Assembly: GCF_019711355.1 (NCBI RefSeq)
Contig: NZ_CP081297.1
Location: forward strand, 1,674,001-1,738,000
Source: Qipengyuania psychrotolerans
GTDB lineage: Bacteria; Pseudomonadota; Alphaproteobacteria; Sphingomonadales; Sphingomonadaceae
Direction of reading: 5' to 3'
Length of the DNA stretch: 64,000 nt
The notes under the pieces were generated by a model. The model was not told the origin of the DNA. It did no database searches and saw nothing but the letters and a program-made list of their open reading frames with translations. The position numbers and the translations under genes were made by a program. Shown here piece after piece: positions 9,325 through 17,893 of this stretch; within the stretch, counting starts at the first letter, position 1, and each line of letters opens with the position of its first letter.

Positions 9325-10116
9325 TCATGTAGGTGACGAACGGCTTGTCGCATCCAGGATCACGCGGACTGTTTCCTGTGGCTGATCCCACATCGGGAAG
9401 TGTCCGCTATGCTCAAACCAGTGCATCGCTGCATTGGGGAATGCCGCTGTCGCACGTTGCGCTTGCTGCGGCAGGCACAGCCGGTCCTTGCGGCCCCAGC
9501 CGATTGTAATTGGCGCGGGCGTGTTCGCAGAGCCCTTCTGATTTTCGCCGTTGGCAAGATCCTTCACGAGCGATCCGATTGTGCGCGTATCTGCCAATGC
9601 CCTGAGTTCCTGCGAGATGAACGCGGGATCAAGCGCCCACGGTTTCGCGGAGAGCTGGGCCATGAGCGCGGTCCGACCCGCAACATTGCGGGTGATGGTG
9701 GGTAGCGCCGGTCGCAGTGCCCGAACCAGAGCAATTGATGCCGTTATAGTGGTCCTGAAGAACGTACGCTCCCACCCTTGCCAAAAGCCGCCCGGATCCA
9801 AGGCAACAACCGCGCCGGAGTGACCGCGCCGCGCCATCTCAAGCACCAGGCGGGCGCCCATGGAGCTGCCAACCATATCTATTTCTCTGAGATCCTCAGC
9901 GCCGAGCCAGTCGTCCAAGCTGCGCGTCAGCCCGTCAAACGTGCCACTGTCGACCTCTTCGGGTGTCTTTCCGTGGCCTGGCAAGTCCAAGGCGATTACT
10001 TCCCTGGATTCAGCAAGTGCCGGCAAAATCGTATCCCAAGAGTGGCAAGTACCTCCAAGCCCGTGGACAAGGAGGAGGGGTTTTCCGCGGCCTGTGCGCG
10101 TGTGGTGCATGGTCAT
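9325..10116 (-). CDS. Alpha/beta hydrolase
   Basis: 263 residues with the complete fold signature: the oxyanion segment 'LLLVHGLGGTCHSWD' near the N terminus, 'VIALDLPGHGKT', nucleophile elbow GSSMG, acid in 'GWGRKDRL', and histidine in 'HSGHFP'. No signal peptide, so probably cytosolic. The family covers esterases, lipases, haloperoxidase-like and other hydrolases; substrate cannot be assigned. The start has two nearby ATGs (residues 1 and 3) and no clear ribosome site. It is convergent with the permease and divergent from the SlyD-like gene. Confidence 0.8.
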   Translation of the reverse strand: MTMHHTRTGRGKPLLLVHGLGGTCHSWDTILPALAESREVIALDLPGHGKTPEEVDSGTFDGLTRSLDDWLGAEDLREIDMVGSSMGARLVLEMARRGHSGAVVALDPGGFWQGWERTFFRTTITASIALVRALRPALPTITRNVAGRTALMAQLSAKPWALDPAFISQELRALADTRTIGSLVKDLANGENQKGSANTPAPITIGWGRKDRLCLPQQAQRATAAFPNAAMHWFEHSGHFPMWDQPQETVRVILDATSRSSPT

Positions 10117-10438
10117 GTGAGGGTAACGCTTCAGGCCGACTTACGGTCCGCTCGGCCGTTAAATGTCTACGCTGACGAATATAACGCCAAGTGCGGGCAG
10201 CTCGCGATCAGCCCCACCCTGACTTCTAAGCGAATTGCATTTACGTCCGCTTCCCACTCAATTTCGGACGCTCCAAGCTCCATGCTACTTTCTCAAAAAG
10301 CGGAAGTTACCGCTGAAGCTTTGGCCGATTTGACTCCCCCTGCCCTCCTTTGACAGAAGCGCGCACCAAGCGCTCGACACGCGGGCGCGTTTCCTGCCGG
10401 CGCTCCACGCGCCGCGAACACGAAATCCAAGGATATCC
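10117..10438. other. 322-bp divergent intergenic region
   Basis: This separates the hydrolase (leftward) from the SlyD-like gene (rightward) and must hold both promoters. TTGACT near 10328 and TTGACA near 10351 are possible -35 boxes but have no convincing -10 at 16-18 nt. GTCCGCTTCC near 10250 resembles one half of the dispersed repeat only. AAGGATAT just before 10439 is the ribosome site of the SlyD-like gene. No gene was seen. Confidence 0.4.
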
Positions 10439-10876
10439 ATGACTACTCCCACTAACGGCGACACCGTGACCATCGACTACGTTCTCAAGCGGGGTGATGG
10501 TCAGGAGGTTGGCAATACCGCAGAGGCGGGTCCGCAGGACATCACGCTGGGCAGCGGGCAAATCTTTCCGCAGATCGAAGAAGCGCTCGCCTCCATGAAG
10601 GTGGGTGACGAGAAGTCGGTCGCCATAGCTTGCGAGAATGCTTTCGGCCCGCGCCGCGATGAATTGGTGCTCGACATCCCGCGCGCCAACCTGCCGCCCG
10701 AACCCGCGCCGCAGCCGGGCATGGCGCTGGGCGCACAGACGCCCGATGGGCAGCCGATGACCCTCTACATTCTCGAAGTAGGCGAGGAGACGGTCAAGGC
10801 CGACGCAAATCATCCACTCGCCGGCGAAAACGTGACTTTCGACCTCACGCTGCGGGACATTAAAACAGCCGTGTGA
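10439..10876 (+). CDS. FKBP-type peptidyl-prolyl isomerase, SlyD-like
   Basis: 145 residues. The FKBP core opens with 'GDTVTIDYVLKRGDGQEV' and holds 'LGSGQIFPQIEEALASMKVGDEKSV', the SlyD pattern, with an inserted flap of about 60 residues (70-130) as in SlyD chaperone domains. It closes with 'HPLAGENVTFDLTLRDI', a strong SlyD signature. It lacks the long His/Cys metal-binding tail of E. coli SlyD. Expected role: proline isomerisation and folding help in the cytoplasm. A ribosome site, AAGGA, sits 7 nt upstream of the ATG. It appears monocistronic. Confidence 0.88.
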   Translation: MTTPTNGDTVTIDYVLKRGDGQEVGNTAEAGPQDITLGSGQIFPQIEEALASMKVGDEKSVAIACENAFGPRRDELVLDIPRANLPPEPAPQPGMALGAQTPDGQPMTLYILEVGEETVKADANHPLAGENVTFDLTLRDIKTAV

Positions 10877-10906
10877 CGCCTGATCGCAACGCTGCTTGAC
10901 TAATAT

Positions 10907-11734
10907 CTAAGCGGCAGGCGGCGCGACGGAAGCGCGTTCGACCAGTTCGAAAGGAACTTCGGCGTGCGCAATTGCTGGACGCTGGCCGGCCATATGGTCG
11001 GCCAGCATCCGGTATGCGGTTGCGCCCATTTCCTCGAGCGGTTGGCGGATCGAAGTGAGCGGAGGGTTCATCGTCTTGGCGAAGGGATCATCATCGAAGC
11101 CCACCAGCGAAAGCTGTTGCGGCATCGACATTCCTATGCCGCGTGCCGCTTCGGAGAGACCGAGCGCCATGGAATCGTTGCTGGCGAAAATCGCGGTGGG
11201 CCCGTTGGCGATCAGCTTTGCACCTGCTTCCGCGCCCGATGCCTTGGTGAAATCCCCCTCGACAACCAGCGACTGGTCCAGCTTTACACCCTTGGTGCCC
11301 AGCGCTGCGGCAAAGCCATTGTAGCGGCGCATGCTGGCGAGATGCGAACGCGGTCCGCGGATGATGCCGACCCTTCGATGTCCCGCGTCCAGCATGACCT
11401 TGGTAACCTGCAGAGCAGCCTCGAACTCGTCCATAATGACCGTGATGCCCCGCCCCGGGTCGAGCATGGAGGCGATGCGGGCGTACGGAAGGCCGCGCTT
11501 TTCAACCTGCAGCATCACGTGGCGGTCGTCGCAGAGCGGCGCGGTCAGTATAACCCCGCCGATATCAGGCGCATCTAGGAGGTTTTCAGGTTTCAGGTCG
11601 GTGCCATGGACGTTTTCCATCTGCACCTTGATGGCCGAACTGGCCGCCTGCTTGCTGGCACCCGAATAAAGGCGTGAGACATAATTTGCGTTCGTGTTGT
11701 CGAACAGCATGAGTATTCGGCTGGATAATGCCAT
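10907..11734 (-). CDS. LacI/GalR-type ligand-binding protein lacking the DNA-binding domain
   Basis: 275 residues covering the periplasmic-binding-protein-like sensor of LacI/GalR regulators: 'GHRRVGIIRGPRSHLASMRRYNGFAAAL', 'AIFASNDSMALGLSEAA', 'LSLVGFDDDPFAKTMNPPLTSIRQP' and the late 'MGATAYRMLADHM' are family hallmarks. The roughly 60-residue helix-turn-helix and hinge that should come first are absent. In frame there is a TAG at 11771-11773, 13 codons upstream of the ATG, and the neighbour's stop codon is only 76 nt away, so there is no room for it. It is either a pseudogene fragment or a free sugar-binding domain. No transport or catabolic genes adjoin it. Confidence 0.75.
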   Translation of the reverse strand: MALSSRILMLFDNTNANYVSRLYSGASKQAASSAIKVQMENVHGTDLKPENLLDAPDIGGVILTAPLCDDRHVMLQVEKRGLPYARIASMLDPGRGITVIMDEFEAALQVTKVMLDAGHRRVGIIRGPRSHLASMRRYNGFAAALGTKGVKLDQSLVVEGDFTKASGAEAGAKLIANGPTAIFASNDSMALGLSEAARGIGMSMPQQLSLVGFDDDPFAKTMNPPLTSIRQPLEEMGATAYRMLADHMAGQRPAIAHAEVPFELVERASVAPPAA

Positions 11735-11809
11735 CGACGATCCCGAGCGTTTTCTTGTTTCGTGTGCTTTCTACACTTGATGTTCTGAAGAAAGGGATAA
11801 AGCCGCAAG

Positions 11810-12379
11810 TTAAGGCGTAACCCACCGTCCTGCATCGCCTTGGAAGATCGCCCGCCGGTGGCCATCGTTCGATAGCCAGTACCAATCGGCTTCCTCGATC
11901 TGCACCAAGAGGACAGCGAAGTTTTCTCGGACCGGGGCCACCTCATCTTCGGTCGGTTTCCTGCCTTCGATCCATTCGGGCAGGCCGCTTGACGGCTCGC
12001 TCCGCGCTTCGCCCGGAGGAGCGCCGAGATAACAACGCCGCGCATACGGGGTGCTTTCCTCCCATGCTGCGCTGGCTATCGCGGTGTCCGTCTCGATCCG
12101 CCCGGTACCCCGGATGCGGATCTGGACCTTGCCGGGTGCATCGTAGAACAGAACCCCCATGGGCGCGCCTTGCGCGATAACTCCGGCCTTGGGCGAGCGT
12201 GCATCAGTGTGAAAGCGCAGGGTCCAATCCTCCGGGTCGAATTCGCGCAGGACCATGATCCGGGCATCGGCATCGCCCGTCACCACCACCGGCGTATGCA
12301 TTGGGCATTTGCGGCTGGAAGCTGCAGTGGAAAGACGGTCGGCGATGTCCGCGCGAACCTTGTCAAGTGTATCGTACAT
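11810..12379 (-). CDS. Pyridoxamine 5'-phosphate oxidase family (FMN-binding split barrel) protein
   Basis: 189 residues from the ATG at 12379, which has GGAG six to nine bases upstream; the frame stays open for 63 more codons but those residues look non-coding. 'PVVVTGDADARIMVLREFDPEDWTLRFHTDARSPKAG' matches the FMN-binding strand of the family, and the C terminus 'HRRAIFQGDAGRWVTP' resembles the PNPOx-type dimerisation end. Members use FMN or F420-like flavins to oxidise or reduce small molecules; a true PdxH role is not supported, because the PdxH active-site pattern is incomplete. Its start faces the RcnB-like gene across 187 bp. Confidence 0.72.
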   Translation of the reverse strand: MYDTLDKVRADIADRLSTAASSRKCPMHTPVVVTGDADARIMVLREFDPEDWTLRFHTDARSPKAGVIAQGAPMGVLFYDAPGKVQIRIRGTGRIETDTAIASAAWEESTPYARRCYLGAPPGEARSEPSSGLPEWIEGRKPTEDEVAPVRENFAVLLVQIEEADWYWLSNDGHRRAIFQGDAGRWVTP

Positions 12380-12566
12380 GATCGCTCCAACGCACGTCAG
12401 ACAGCTTGGTGTCAATGTTATCGCGTTCAGGTTTGCGCACCTAAAGATGAACAGGAGGCTGACAGACCGGTTCAGTTGCGGGTCAGGCCGTTCTGATACA
12501 AACTGACACATCGACATTGGAGCCGCAGGTGGTGGAGCGGCTTTTGAGCTAAAAAGGATACGCTCC

Positions 12567-13613
12567 ATGACATTTACAAAGCTGATGAAAGGCAGCGCGC
12601 TGAGTGCCCTCGCAATTGCGATGGCAGCAGCGGTTGTGCCCGCCCAGGCAGAAGCCGCCGCGGCTTCTTCCGAACAGCGTGCTGACCGAGATCGCGCCGA
12701 TCGCTCGCAAGCCCGCCAGGACAGGCGCAGCGAACGTCGCAGCGAAAGGCGTCAGGAACGCCGGAGCGAATCGCGGCCACAGCGCCGCTCGGAAGACCGT
12801 CCGCAGCCTCGAGCTGAGAACCGGCCGCAGCGGCGTGCAGAAGACAGGCCGCAGCGCCGGGTCGAAAATCGCCCGCAGCGCCAGGTAGAGAACCGTCCGC
12901 AACGTCAGGCTGACAATCGCGGCCAGCGCCGCGTGGATCCTCAGCAACGTGTTCAGGCGCCGATTGAAACCGCTCGTGAACTGAGGGCTGATCGCCGGCA
13001 GGTCGCCGGTGGAGATCGCCGCTTGGAACGCCGTGATGATCGTCGCAGCGAACGCCGCGAAGATCGCCGGAGCGAACGCCGCGAGGATCGTCGCAGTGAA
13101 CGCCGCGAAGATCGCCGGACCGAACGCCGCGAGGACCGGCGCAGTGATCGTCGCGAAGATCGCCGTGTCGAACGTCGTGTCGAACGCCGCGAAGACCGCC
13201 GCGAAATCCGCCGCGATGCTTATCGCGATGGCTACCGTGATGGTAACCGTCACGAGCGCCGCTCGCGCTATTGGGATGGTCGTCGCTGGAATAACTACGA
13301 CCGCTGGGATCAACGCCACTGGCGCAGCAGCCACCGGTACAACTGGCATGATTATCGCAGCAATCACCGCAGCATTTTCCGCATTGGCCGCTACTACTCG
13401 CCTTACCGGGATTATCGCTATCGCCGTCTGACCATTGGTTTCCGCCTTGGCGACCTGTTCTTCGGCAGCCGGTACTGGATTAACGATCCGTGGCGCTATC
13501 GCCTGCCGGATGTGTACGGTCCCTATCGCTGGGTCCGGTATTACGACGACGTTCTGCTGGTCGACATCTACAGCGGAGAAGTGGTCGACGTGATCTACGA
13601 CTTCTTCTGGTAA
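12567..13613 (+). CDS. Secreted arginine-rich repeat protein with RcnB-like C-terminal domain
   Basis: 348 residues. A signal peptide with an AQA-type cleavage site is seen at about 1-28. Residues 35-215 are almost only Arg, Glu, Asp, Gln and Ser, in two arrays of eight-residue units: RPQRRxE(D/N) at about 69-122 and EDRRSERR at about 150-215. Residues 216-270 are rich in Trp, Tyr, His and Arg, and 275-348 match the RcnB-type domain, with 'YRWVRYYDDVLLVDIYSGEVVDVI'. RcnB is a periplasmic protein tied to nickel/cobalt homeostasis in E. coli; metal binding here is only inferred. The long polyampholyte arm may bind polymer or envelope surfaces. A strong terminator follows. Confidence 0.75.
   Translation: MTFTKLMKGSALSALAIAMAAAVVPAQAEAAAASSEQRADRDRADRSQARQDRRSERRSERRQERRSESRPQRRSEDRPQPRAENRPQRRAEDRPQRRVENRPQRQVENRPQRQADNRGQRRVDPQQRVQAPIETARELRADRRQVAGGDRRLERRDDRRSERREDRRSERREDRRSERREDRRTERREDRRSDRREDRRVERRVERREDRREIRRDAYRDGYRDGNRHERRSRYWDGRRWNNYDRWDQRHWRSSHRYNWHDYRSNHRSIFRIGRYYSPYRDYRYRRLTIGFRLGDLFFGSRYWINDPWRYRLPDVYGPYRWVRYYDDVLLVDIYSGEVVDVIYDFFW
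12771..12932 (+). repeat. 24-bp coding tandem repeat, array A (RPQRRxEN units)
   Basis: Diverged tandem copies of a 24-bp unit encoding RPQRR(A/V)E(D/N), inside the RcnB-like gene. The copies drift at third positions and at residues 6 and 8. Confidence 0.75.
13014..13211 (+). repeat. 24-bp coding tandem repeat, array B (EDRRSERR units)
   Basis: About eight copies of a 24-bp unit encoding EDRRSERR or variants. Copies are more alike than in array A, so this array is likely younger and prone to length change. Confidence 0.8.
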
Positions 13614-13664
13614 GCCAGAAAACCAATTGCCTTCCGGGATGAGAGTGGCCTGGTTGGCATCATG

Positions 13665-13693
13665 CCCCCGCCGAGTGATCGGCGGGGGTTTTT
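13665..13693 (+). terminator. Rho-independent terminator of the RcnB-like gene
   Basis: CCCCCGCCGA pairs with TCGGCGGGGG across a GTGA loop and is followed by TTTTT. Confidence 0.93.
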
Positions 13694-13715
13694 CTTTGGC
13701 CGCTTGTGCGGGTTT

Positions 13716-14276
13716 CTAGTCGGGCACCTTGCCGAAAGGCAGCATCCGGAAGATACCACCGTTCTTGTCGAAGAAGGTGTGCTTGAGGCCGCCCAGAATG
13801 TGCAATCCGACGAGATAAATGACTATCTCGCCGCCCGTAGCGTGCAGATCGAAGATGGCCTTGCCGGCTTCCTTGTCCGGTCCAACTGGAAGTGCAGGCA
13901 GAGTGAAGATACCAAAGACATCAACTCCGCTGCCGTAATAGGAATTGGCCAGCCACCCCCCTAGTGGCAAGCCGATCAGCATCACGTAGAAGATGACATG
14001 CACGGATCGTGCAAGAATGCGCTCCCAGGATGCAACGCCCGTTAACGGCGGCACCGGATGGGTCAACCGCCAGGCCAGCCTGGCCAGCGTAAGCAGCAAG
14101 ATGGTGATGCCCAATGCCTTATGATTGCCAAATATCGCTGCCTTCTCGGCATCGCTGGCATGTTCGGCAGCTTCGGCCAGCCTCCAGTTCACGATGACCG
14201 CAACCGCAATCACCCAGTGAAATACCATCGCGACGATCGAATATCGCTTCGCAGAATGGGCTGCTTCCATACTCAC
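13716..14276 (-). CDS. Cytochrome b561
   Basis: 186 residues with four hydrophobic helices and histidines placed as haem b ligands: 'YSIVAMVFHWVIAV' in helix 1, 'GNHKALGITILLLTLARLAWR' before and in helix 2, 'SVHVIFYVMLIGLPLGGW' in helix 3, and 'VYLVGLHILGGLKHTFFDKNG'-like helix 4. It is a small di-haem inner-membrane protein that moves electrons between quinone and periplasmic or soluble partners; bacterial members can act as superoxide:quinone oxidoreductases. It is divergent from the prolyl-hydroxylase-like gene. The partner is unknown. Confidence 0.88.
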   Translation of the reverse strand: MSMEAAHSAKRYSIVAMVFHWVIAVAVIVNWRLAEAAEHASDAEKAAIFGNHKALGITILLLTLARLAWRLTHPVPPLTGVASWERILARSVHVIFYVMLIGLPLGGWLANSYYGSGVDVFGIFTLPALPVGPDKEAGKAIFDLHATGGEIVIYLVGLHILGGLKHTFFDKNGGIFRMLPFGKVPD

Positions 14277-14368
14277 TCTCCCTCAAGTTGCGCGCAAAAC
14301 TATACCTTTACGCACGTTCCACAAGATGCCGTCTTGCAGGCGGCGCGTGTCTTGCTAACAAAAGGACG

Positions 14369-15037
14369 ATGACCAAAACTGCCGTTATACCCGACCAGGA
14401 TGCACTCAAGCGCATTGGCAAGCAGGTGCGATCACGCCTGGAAGCCGATGCCGAGATCTACAAGGTGCCGACCAACAAGGCGGAAATCTTCGCCGTGCCG
14501 AATTTCCTCTCGCCCGAGGAATGCCGCCGCTTCGTCACGATGATCGATGTGGTCGCGCGGCCGAGCGAGCTTCACGAAACCGCGTATATCGAGAAATTCC
14601 GCACATCCTATTCGGGCAACTTCAATCCCAATGATCCGTTCGTAAAAGGTATCTCGCGCCGCATCGACGATTTGCTGGGCATGAATTCCAACTGCGGAGA
14701 ATCGATCCAGGGGCAGCGGTATCTGCCCGGCCAGGAGTTCAAACCGCACAACGACTGGTTCTATACAGATCAGGAATACTGGAAGCTGGAACGCAAGCGC
14801 GGCGGACAAAGATGCTGGACGGCGATGGCGTTTCTAAACAACGTTGAAGAAGGCGGTCACACGCATTTCACAGAAGTCGGCGCATCTATCGAGCCCAAGC
14901 CCGGGGTTCTGCTGGTGTGGAATAATGCGACGCCGGAAGGCGTGCCGAACGAAGACACGATGCATGCAGGCACGCCGGTGATCAAGGGCGCCAAATACGT
15001 CCTGACAAAGTGGTATCGAACTCGGCGACACAACTGA
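14369..15037 (+). CDS. Prolyl 4-hydroxylase-like 2-oxoglutarate/Fe(II) dioxygenase
   Basis: 222 residues from the ATG preceded by AAAGGA; an upstream TTG at 14288 in frame is less likely. 'VPNFLSPEECRRFV' opens the P4H domain. The iron ligands are HxD in 'KPHNDWF' and the distal His in 'TMHAGTPVIKGAKYVLTKWYR', whose lysine binds 2-oxoglutarate. The spacing and 'GGHTHFTEVGASIEPKPGVLLVWNN' are standard for P4H alpha-subunit-like enzymes. Bacterial members hydroxylate proline in proteins such as EF-Tu, or free substrates; the target here is unknown. No signal peptide is seen. Confidence 0.85.
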   Translation: MTKTAVIPDQDALKRIGKQVRSRLEADAEIYKVPTNKAEIFAVPNFLSPEECRRFVTMIDVVARPSELHETAYIEKFRTSYSGNFNPNDPFVKGISRRIDDLLGMNSNCGESIQGQRYLPGQEFKPHNDWFYTDQEYWKLERKRGGQRCWTAMAFLNNVEEGGHTHFTEVGASIEPKPGVLLVWNNATPEGVPNEDTMHAGTPVIKGAKYVLTKWYRTRRHN

Positions 15038-15051
15038 GCCGGCGACGGCTG

Positions 15052-16149
15052 CTACGGCGCCAGGTTCGGTATCGTGATGGTGGCGCGATAGCCCGCCGGC
15101 TTTGCGCTGGTTTCGACAGTGCCGGCGATGCCTCTGATAACGCCTTCGATCAGCCGCGAGCCTGTACCTTTGCCTGCGTTGCCGGTCTGCTGCACCGGTT
15201 CGCTGAATTCGCTTCCGCACGTTTCGATCCAGTGAAGTTCGATAGTGTCATCGCTGATTTCCCAGTCGATGTGGACCTTCCCATCGTTTTGCGACAACGC
15301 GCCATATTTCAACGCATTGGTGGCCAATTCATGAAGGGTCAGCCCGATCGGGGTAAGATGCTTGCGGGGTAGATCAATCTCTCCGCCGATCAGCTCAATC
15401 CTGTCCACATAGGCGTTTTTGTACGGCTGCATGACTGCCGCGACGAGATTGCGAAGCGTAGTCCTGTCGTTGCCCAATCCCTCTTCGGCAAGGCTGATCC
15501 GGTGTGCATTGGCAAGCGCTTCGATCCGCCGCTGGATCTTCTCGGAAAACTCGCCAACGTCGGTGGCGCTGCGCGCGGACAGGCGCACAATTGCTGTGAG
15601 GACGGCAAACAGATTGTCAGTCCGGTGGCGAAGTTCGTCAACGACGCGTTGGCTCTCGGCGATGGTTTCGCGGCCTGCCAGAAGCTCGCTGATGTCCCAC
15701 TGAGAACCGAAAAAATAGGCAAGCTTTCCGTCTTCGTCATACACCGGCCCGATGTGGACGGCATTCCAGAATTCCGTCCCGTCCTTGCGATAGTTGATCA
15801 GGTCGACGACCGCGTAGTCTTCGTTCTGAATGGCACTGCGCAACTTTTCGACCGAGCGCGGGTCGGTTTTCGGGCCTTGAAGAAACCTGCAGTTCTGACC
15901 GACGATTTCGTCGAGCCCGTAGCCCGTCAATTCACTGAACGCGCCATTGGCATGAACGATCGGGCAATTTGGCTGGTGCGGATCTGAAATGCACAACGCC
16001 ATGTGCGTGCGTTCGGTCGTTTGCAGGAATAGTTGGTCGGACCCGATGCGTAGTTTTGCGATCGATTCCAGGCAGTTCGCATCACGCGATGCATCATCCG
16101 AGTAAGAAGGAGGGCGGCGACCAGACCCAGAATTCGCATTTCTATGCAT
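15052..16149 (-). CDS. Blue-light LOV-domain HWE histidine kinase
   Basis: 365 residues, no membrane span. The LOV domain is at about 45-155, with the photoactive motif GQNCRFLQG and adduct Cys87; N119, N129 and Q150 fit the other flavin contacts. A short helix leads to an HWE kinase: phospho-acceptor H175 in 'ELRHRTDNLF', N box 'HELATNALKYGAL', and the HWxE motif in 'ELHWIETCG'. Soluble LOV-HWE kinases are known in Erythrobacter litoralis, where light raises or shifts autophosphorylation and feeds response regulators including PhyR-type ones of the general stress response. No response regulator adjoins it. It follows lysK at 112 bp on the same strand. Confidence 0.92.
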   Translation of the reverse strand: MHRNANSGSGRRPPSYSDDASRDANCLESIAKLRIGSDQLFLQTTERTHMALCISDPHQPNCPIVHANGAFSELTGYGLDEIVGQNCRFLQGPKTDPRSVEKLRSAIQNEDYAVVDLINYRKDGTEFWNAVHIGPVYDEDGKLAYFFGSQWDISELLAGRETIAESQRVVDELRHRTDNLFAVLTAIVRLSARSATDVGEFSEKIQRRIEALANAHRISLAEEGLGNDRTTLRNLVAAVMQPYKNAYVDRIELIGGEIDLPRKHLTPIGLTLHELATNALKYGALSQNDGKVHIDWEISDDTIELHWIETCGSEFSEPVQQTGNAGKGTGSRLIEGVIRGIAGTVETSAKPAGYRATITIPNLAP

Positions 16150-16261
16150 AGCAAAACCACCAGATGCAAAACAATGCGGCCGAACTCAGCCTATACTTAC
16201 CTTAGCATTATTGTTGTCATCACCCAACTTGTTCGCCGAGCACTTATGGAAGAGGTGGTAT

Positions 16262-17893
16262 TTAACCAGCCTGTTTAATGGCTTCGCTGATAAGTTTGCG
16301 CGTGTTCGCAATACCATAAAGAGCGATAAAGCTGCCCATGCGCGGCCCCTGATCGCTGCCCAGAAGCGTCTGGTAAAGCGCCTTGAACCAGTCGCGCAGG
16401 TTATCGAAGCCGTATTTTTCGTCCTTGCCGATCTCGTAAACCCTGGTTTGTAAGTCTTCGGCACTTGTATCGGAGGGCGCATCCTGCAGGAAAGCGTCGA
16501 GCGCCTGCAAAGCCTCCGCCTCGTTCGGCGTAGGTGCCCGCTTGTTGAGCGTCGGCGCGATGTAATCTCGCGTGTAATTGACCGCGTTTACAATCAGAAC
16601 TTCCAGCTCCGGCGTCACCTTGCCCGCGCCGATATAGCTTTCCAGATATTCACGCAGGTTAGGCACTGTTGCTTCTGCACCCAGCACGCTGGCAAGGTTG
16701 AGCAGCAAGCCGTATGTCACCGGCAGGCTGTCGCCAGCGCCAGGCGCTTCTGATCCTTCGAACCCGCCATTGGCCCGCAGCAGGTGCCAAGCAGGATTGC
16801 CGAGCTGCTTGTCGAGGGGCTGTTCGGCCAGCCGTTCGCGGAATTGCCAGTAATCGTCGACTGCTCGCGGGATCACGCCCACGTGAAGCTGCTTGGCGCT
16901 TTTCGGGTTGGGGAAGATGTAAAAGCCGAGGCTCTCTTCGCTGCCGTATTCAAGCCATTGCTCGATGGTCAGGCCATTGCCCTTTGACTTGGAGATTTTC
17001 TCGCCGTTCTCGTCCAGGAACAGCTCGTAAATCAGCCCGTCAGGCTTGCGGCCGCCGAGCACTTGGGCAATCTTGCCGGACTGGACACCAGTGTCGGTCA
17101 GGTCCTTGCCATACATTTCGTAATCGACGCCCAGCGCCACCCAGCGCATGGCGAAATCGACCTTCCACTGGAGCTTTGACATTCCGCCAAGTGCGGACTG
17201 CTCGACCACGCCGCCGTCTTCGTCGGTGAAGCGGATCACGCCTGCCTGTGGATCGACCACTTCGACCGGCACCTGCAACACCACGCCAGTGCTTGGCGAG
17301 ATCGGCATGATCGGCGAGTAGGTTGCCGCCCGTTCTGCCCGCAAAGTGGGCAACATGATGTCCAGGATGTCCTGATTGTGCGCCAGCACGCCCTTCAGGG
17401 CTTCGTCGAATCGTCCGGAATTGTACATGTCGCTTGAGGCGATGAATTCATATTCGAACCCGAAACGGTCGAGGAAAGCGCGCAGCATCGCATTGTTGTG
17501 CGCGGCAAAGCTCTCGTGCCCCTTCTCGAAGGGATCGGGTATCCGGCTGAGCGGCTTGCCCAGGTTTGCAGCGAGCAGTTCCCGATTGGGCAGGTTGTCG
17601 GGCACTTTGCGAAACCCGTCCATGTCATCGCTAAAGGCCACGAGCCGGGTCTTGCCGTCTTCCGGCTTGGCCCCGATCATCGCCTCGAACGCGCGGCGCA
17701 CCAGCGTCGTGCGCAGCACTTCCTGGAAAGTGCCGATATGCGGAAGACCGCTGGGACCATAGCCGGTTTCGAAGAGGATCGGAGAGCCATCGGGTTTGAC
17801 GCCGTCAGGATAACGTTTGAGCAGGCGCTGTGCCTCCTGAAATGGCCAGGCCTTGGACACGCGTGCGGCTTCGATCAGTTCGGTCATGCTCAT
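16262..17893 (-). CDS. lysK: Lysyl-tRNA synthetase, class I
   Basis: 543 residues from the ATG at 17893, with AGAGGGA seven bases upstream; the frame is open for 61 further codons with no family likeness. The Rossmann catalytic core shows the HIGH variant HIGT (52-55) in 'GYGPSGLPHIGTFQEV' and KMSKS as KISKS in 'NGEKISKSKGNGL'. Class I LysRS, unrelated to class II LysS, is the usual enzyme of archaea and many alphaproteobacteria. It charges tRNA-Lys in the cytoplasm. No second LysRS is in the window. Confidence 0.95.
   Translation of the reverse strand: MSMTELIEAARVSKAWPFQEAQRLLKRYPDGVKPDGSPILFETGYGPSGLPHIGTFQEVLRTTLVRRAFEAMIGAKPEDGKTRLVAFSDDMDGFRKVPDNLPNRELLAANLGKPLSRIPDPFEKGHESFAAHNNAMLRAFLDRFGFEYEFIASSDMYNSGRFDEALKGVLAHNQDILDIMLPTLRAERAATYSPIMPISPSTGVVLQVPVEVVDPQAGVIRFTDEDGGVVEQSALGGMSKLQWKVDFAMRWVALGVDYEMYGKDLTDTGVQSGKIAQVLGGRKPDGLIYELFLDENGEKISKSKGNGLTIEQWLEYGSEESLGFYIFPNPKSAKQLHVGVIPRAVDDYWQFRERLAEQPLDKQLGNPAWHLLRANGGFEGSEAPGAGDSLPVTYGLLLNLASVLGAEATVPNLREYLESYIGAGKVTPELEVLIVNAVNYTRDYIAPTLNKRAPTPNEAEALQALDAFLQDAPSDTSAEDLQTRVYEIGKDEKYGFDNLRDWFKALYQTLLGSDQGPRMGSFIALYGIANTRKLISEAIKQAG

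Noticed and set aside
11735..11809. A possible frameshift hiding the missing HTH of the LacI-like protein
   Set aside because: Only 76 nt lie between its start and the neighbour's stop codon; no HTH-like sequence is there in any frame.
12771..13211. Regular 24-bp repeats that might suggest a CRISPR array
   Set aside because: Repeats are contiguous, without unique spacers, and encode an in-frame charged protein.
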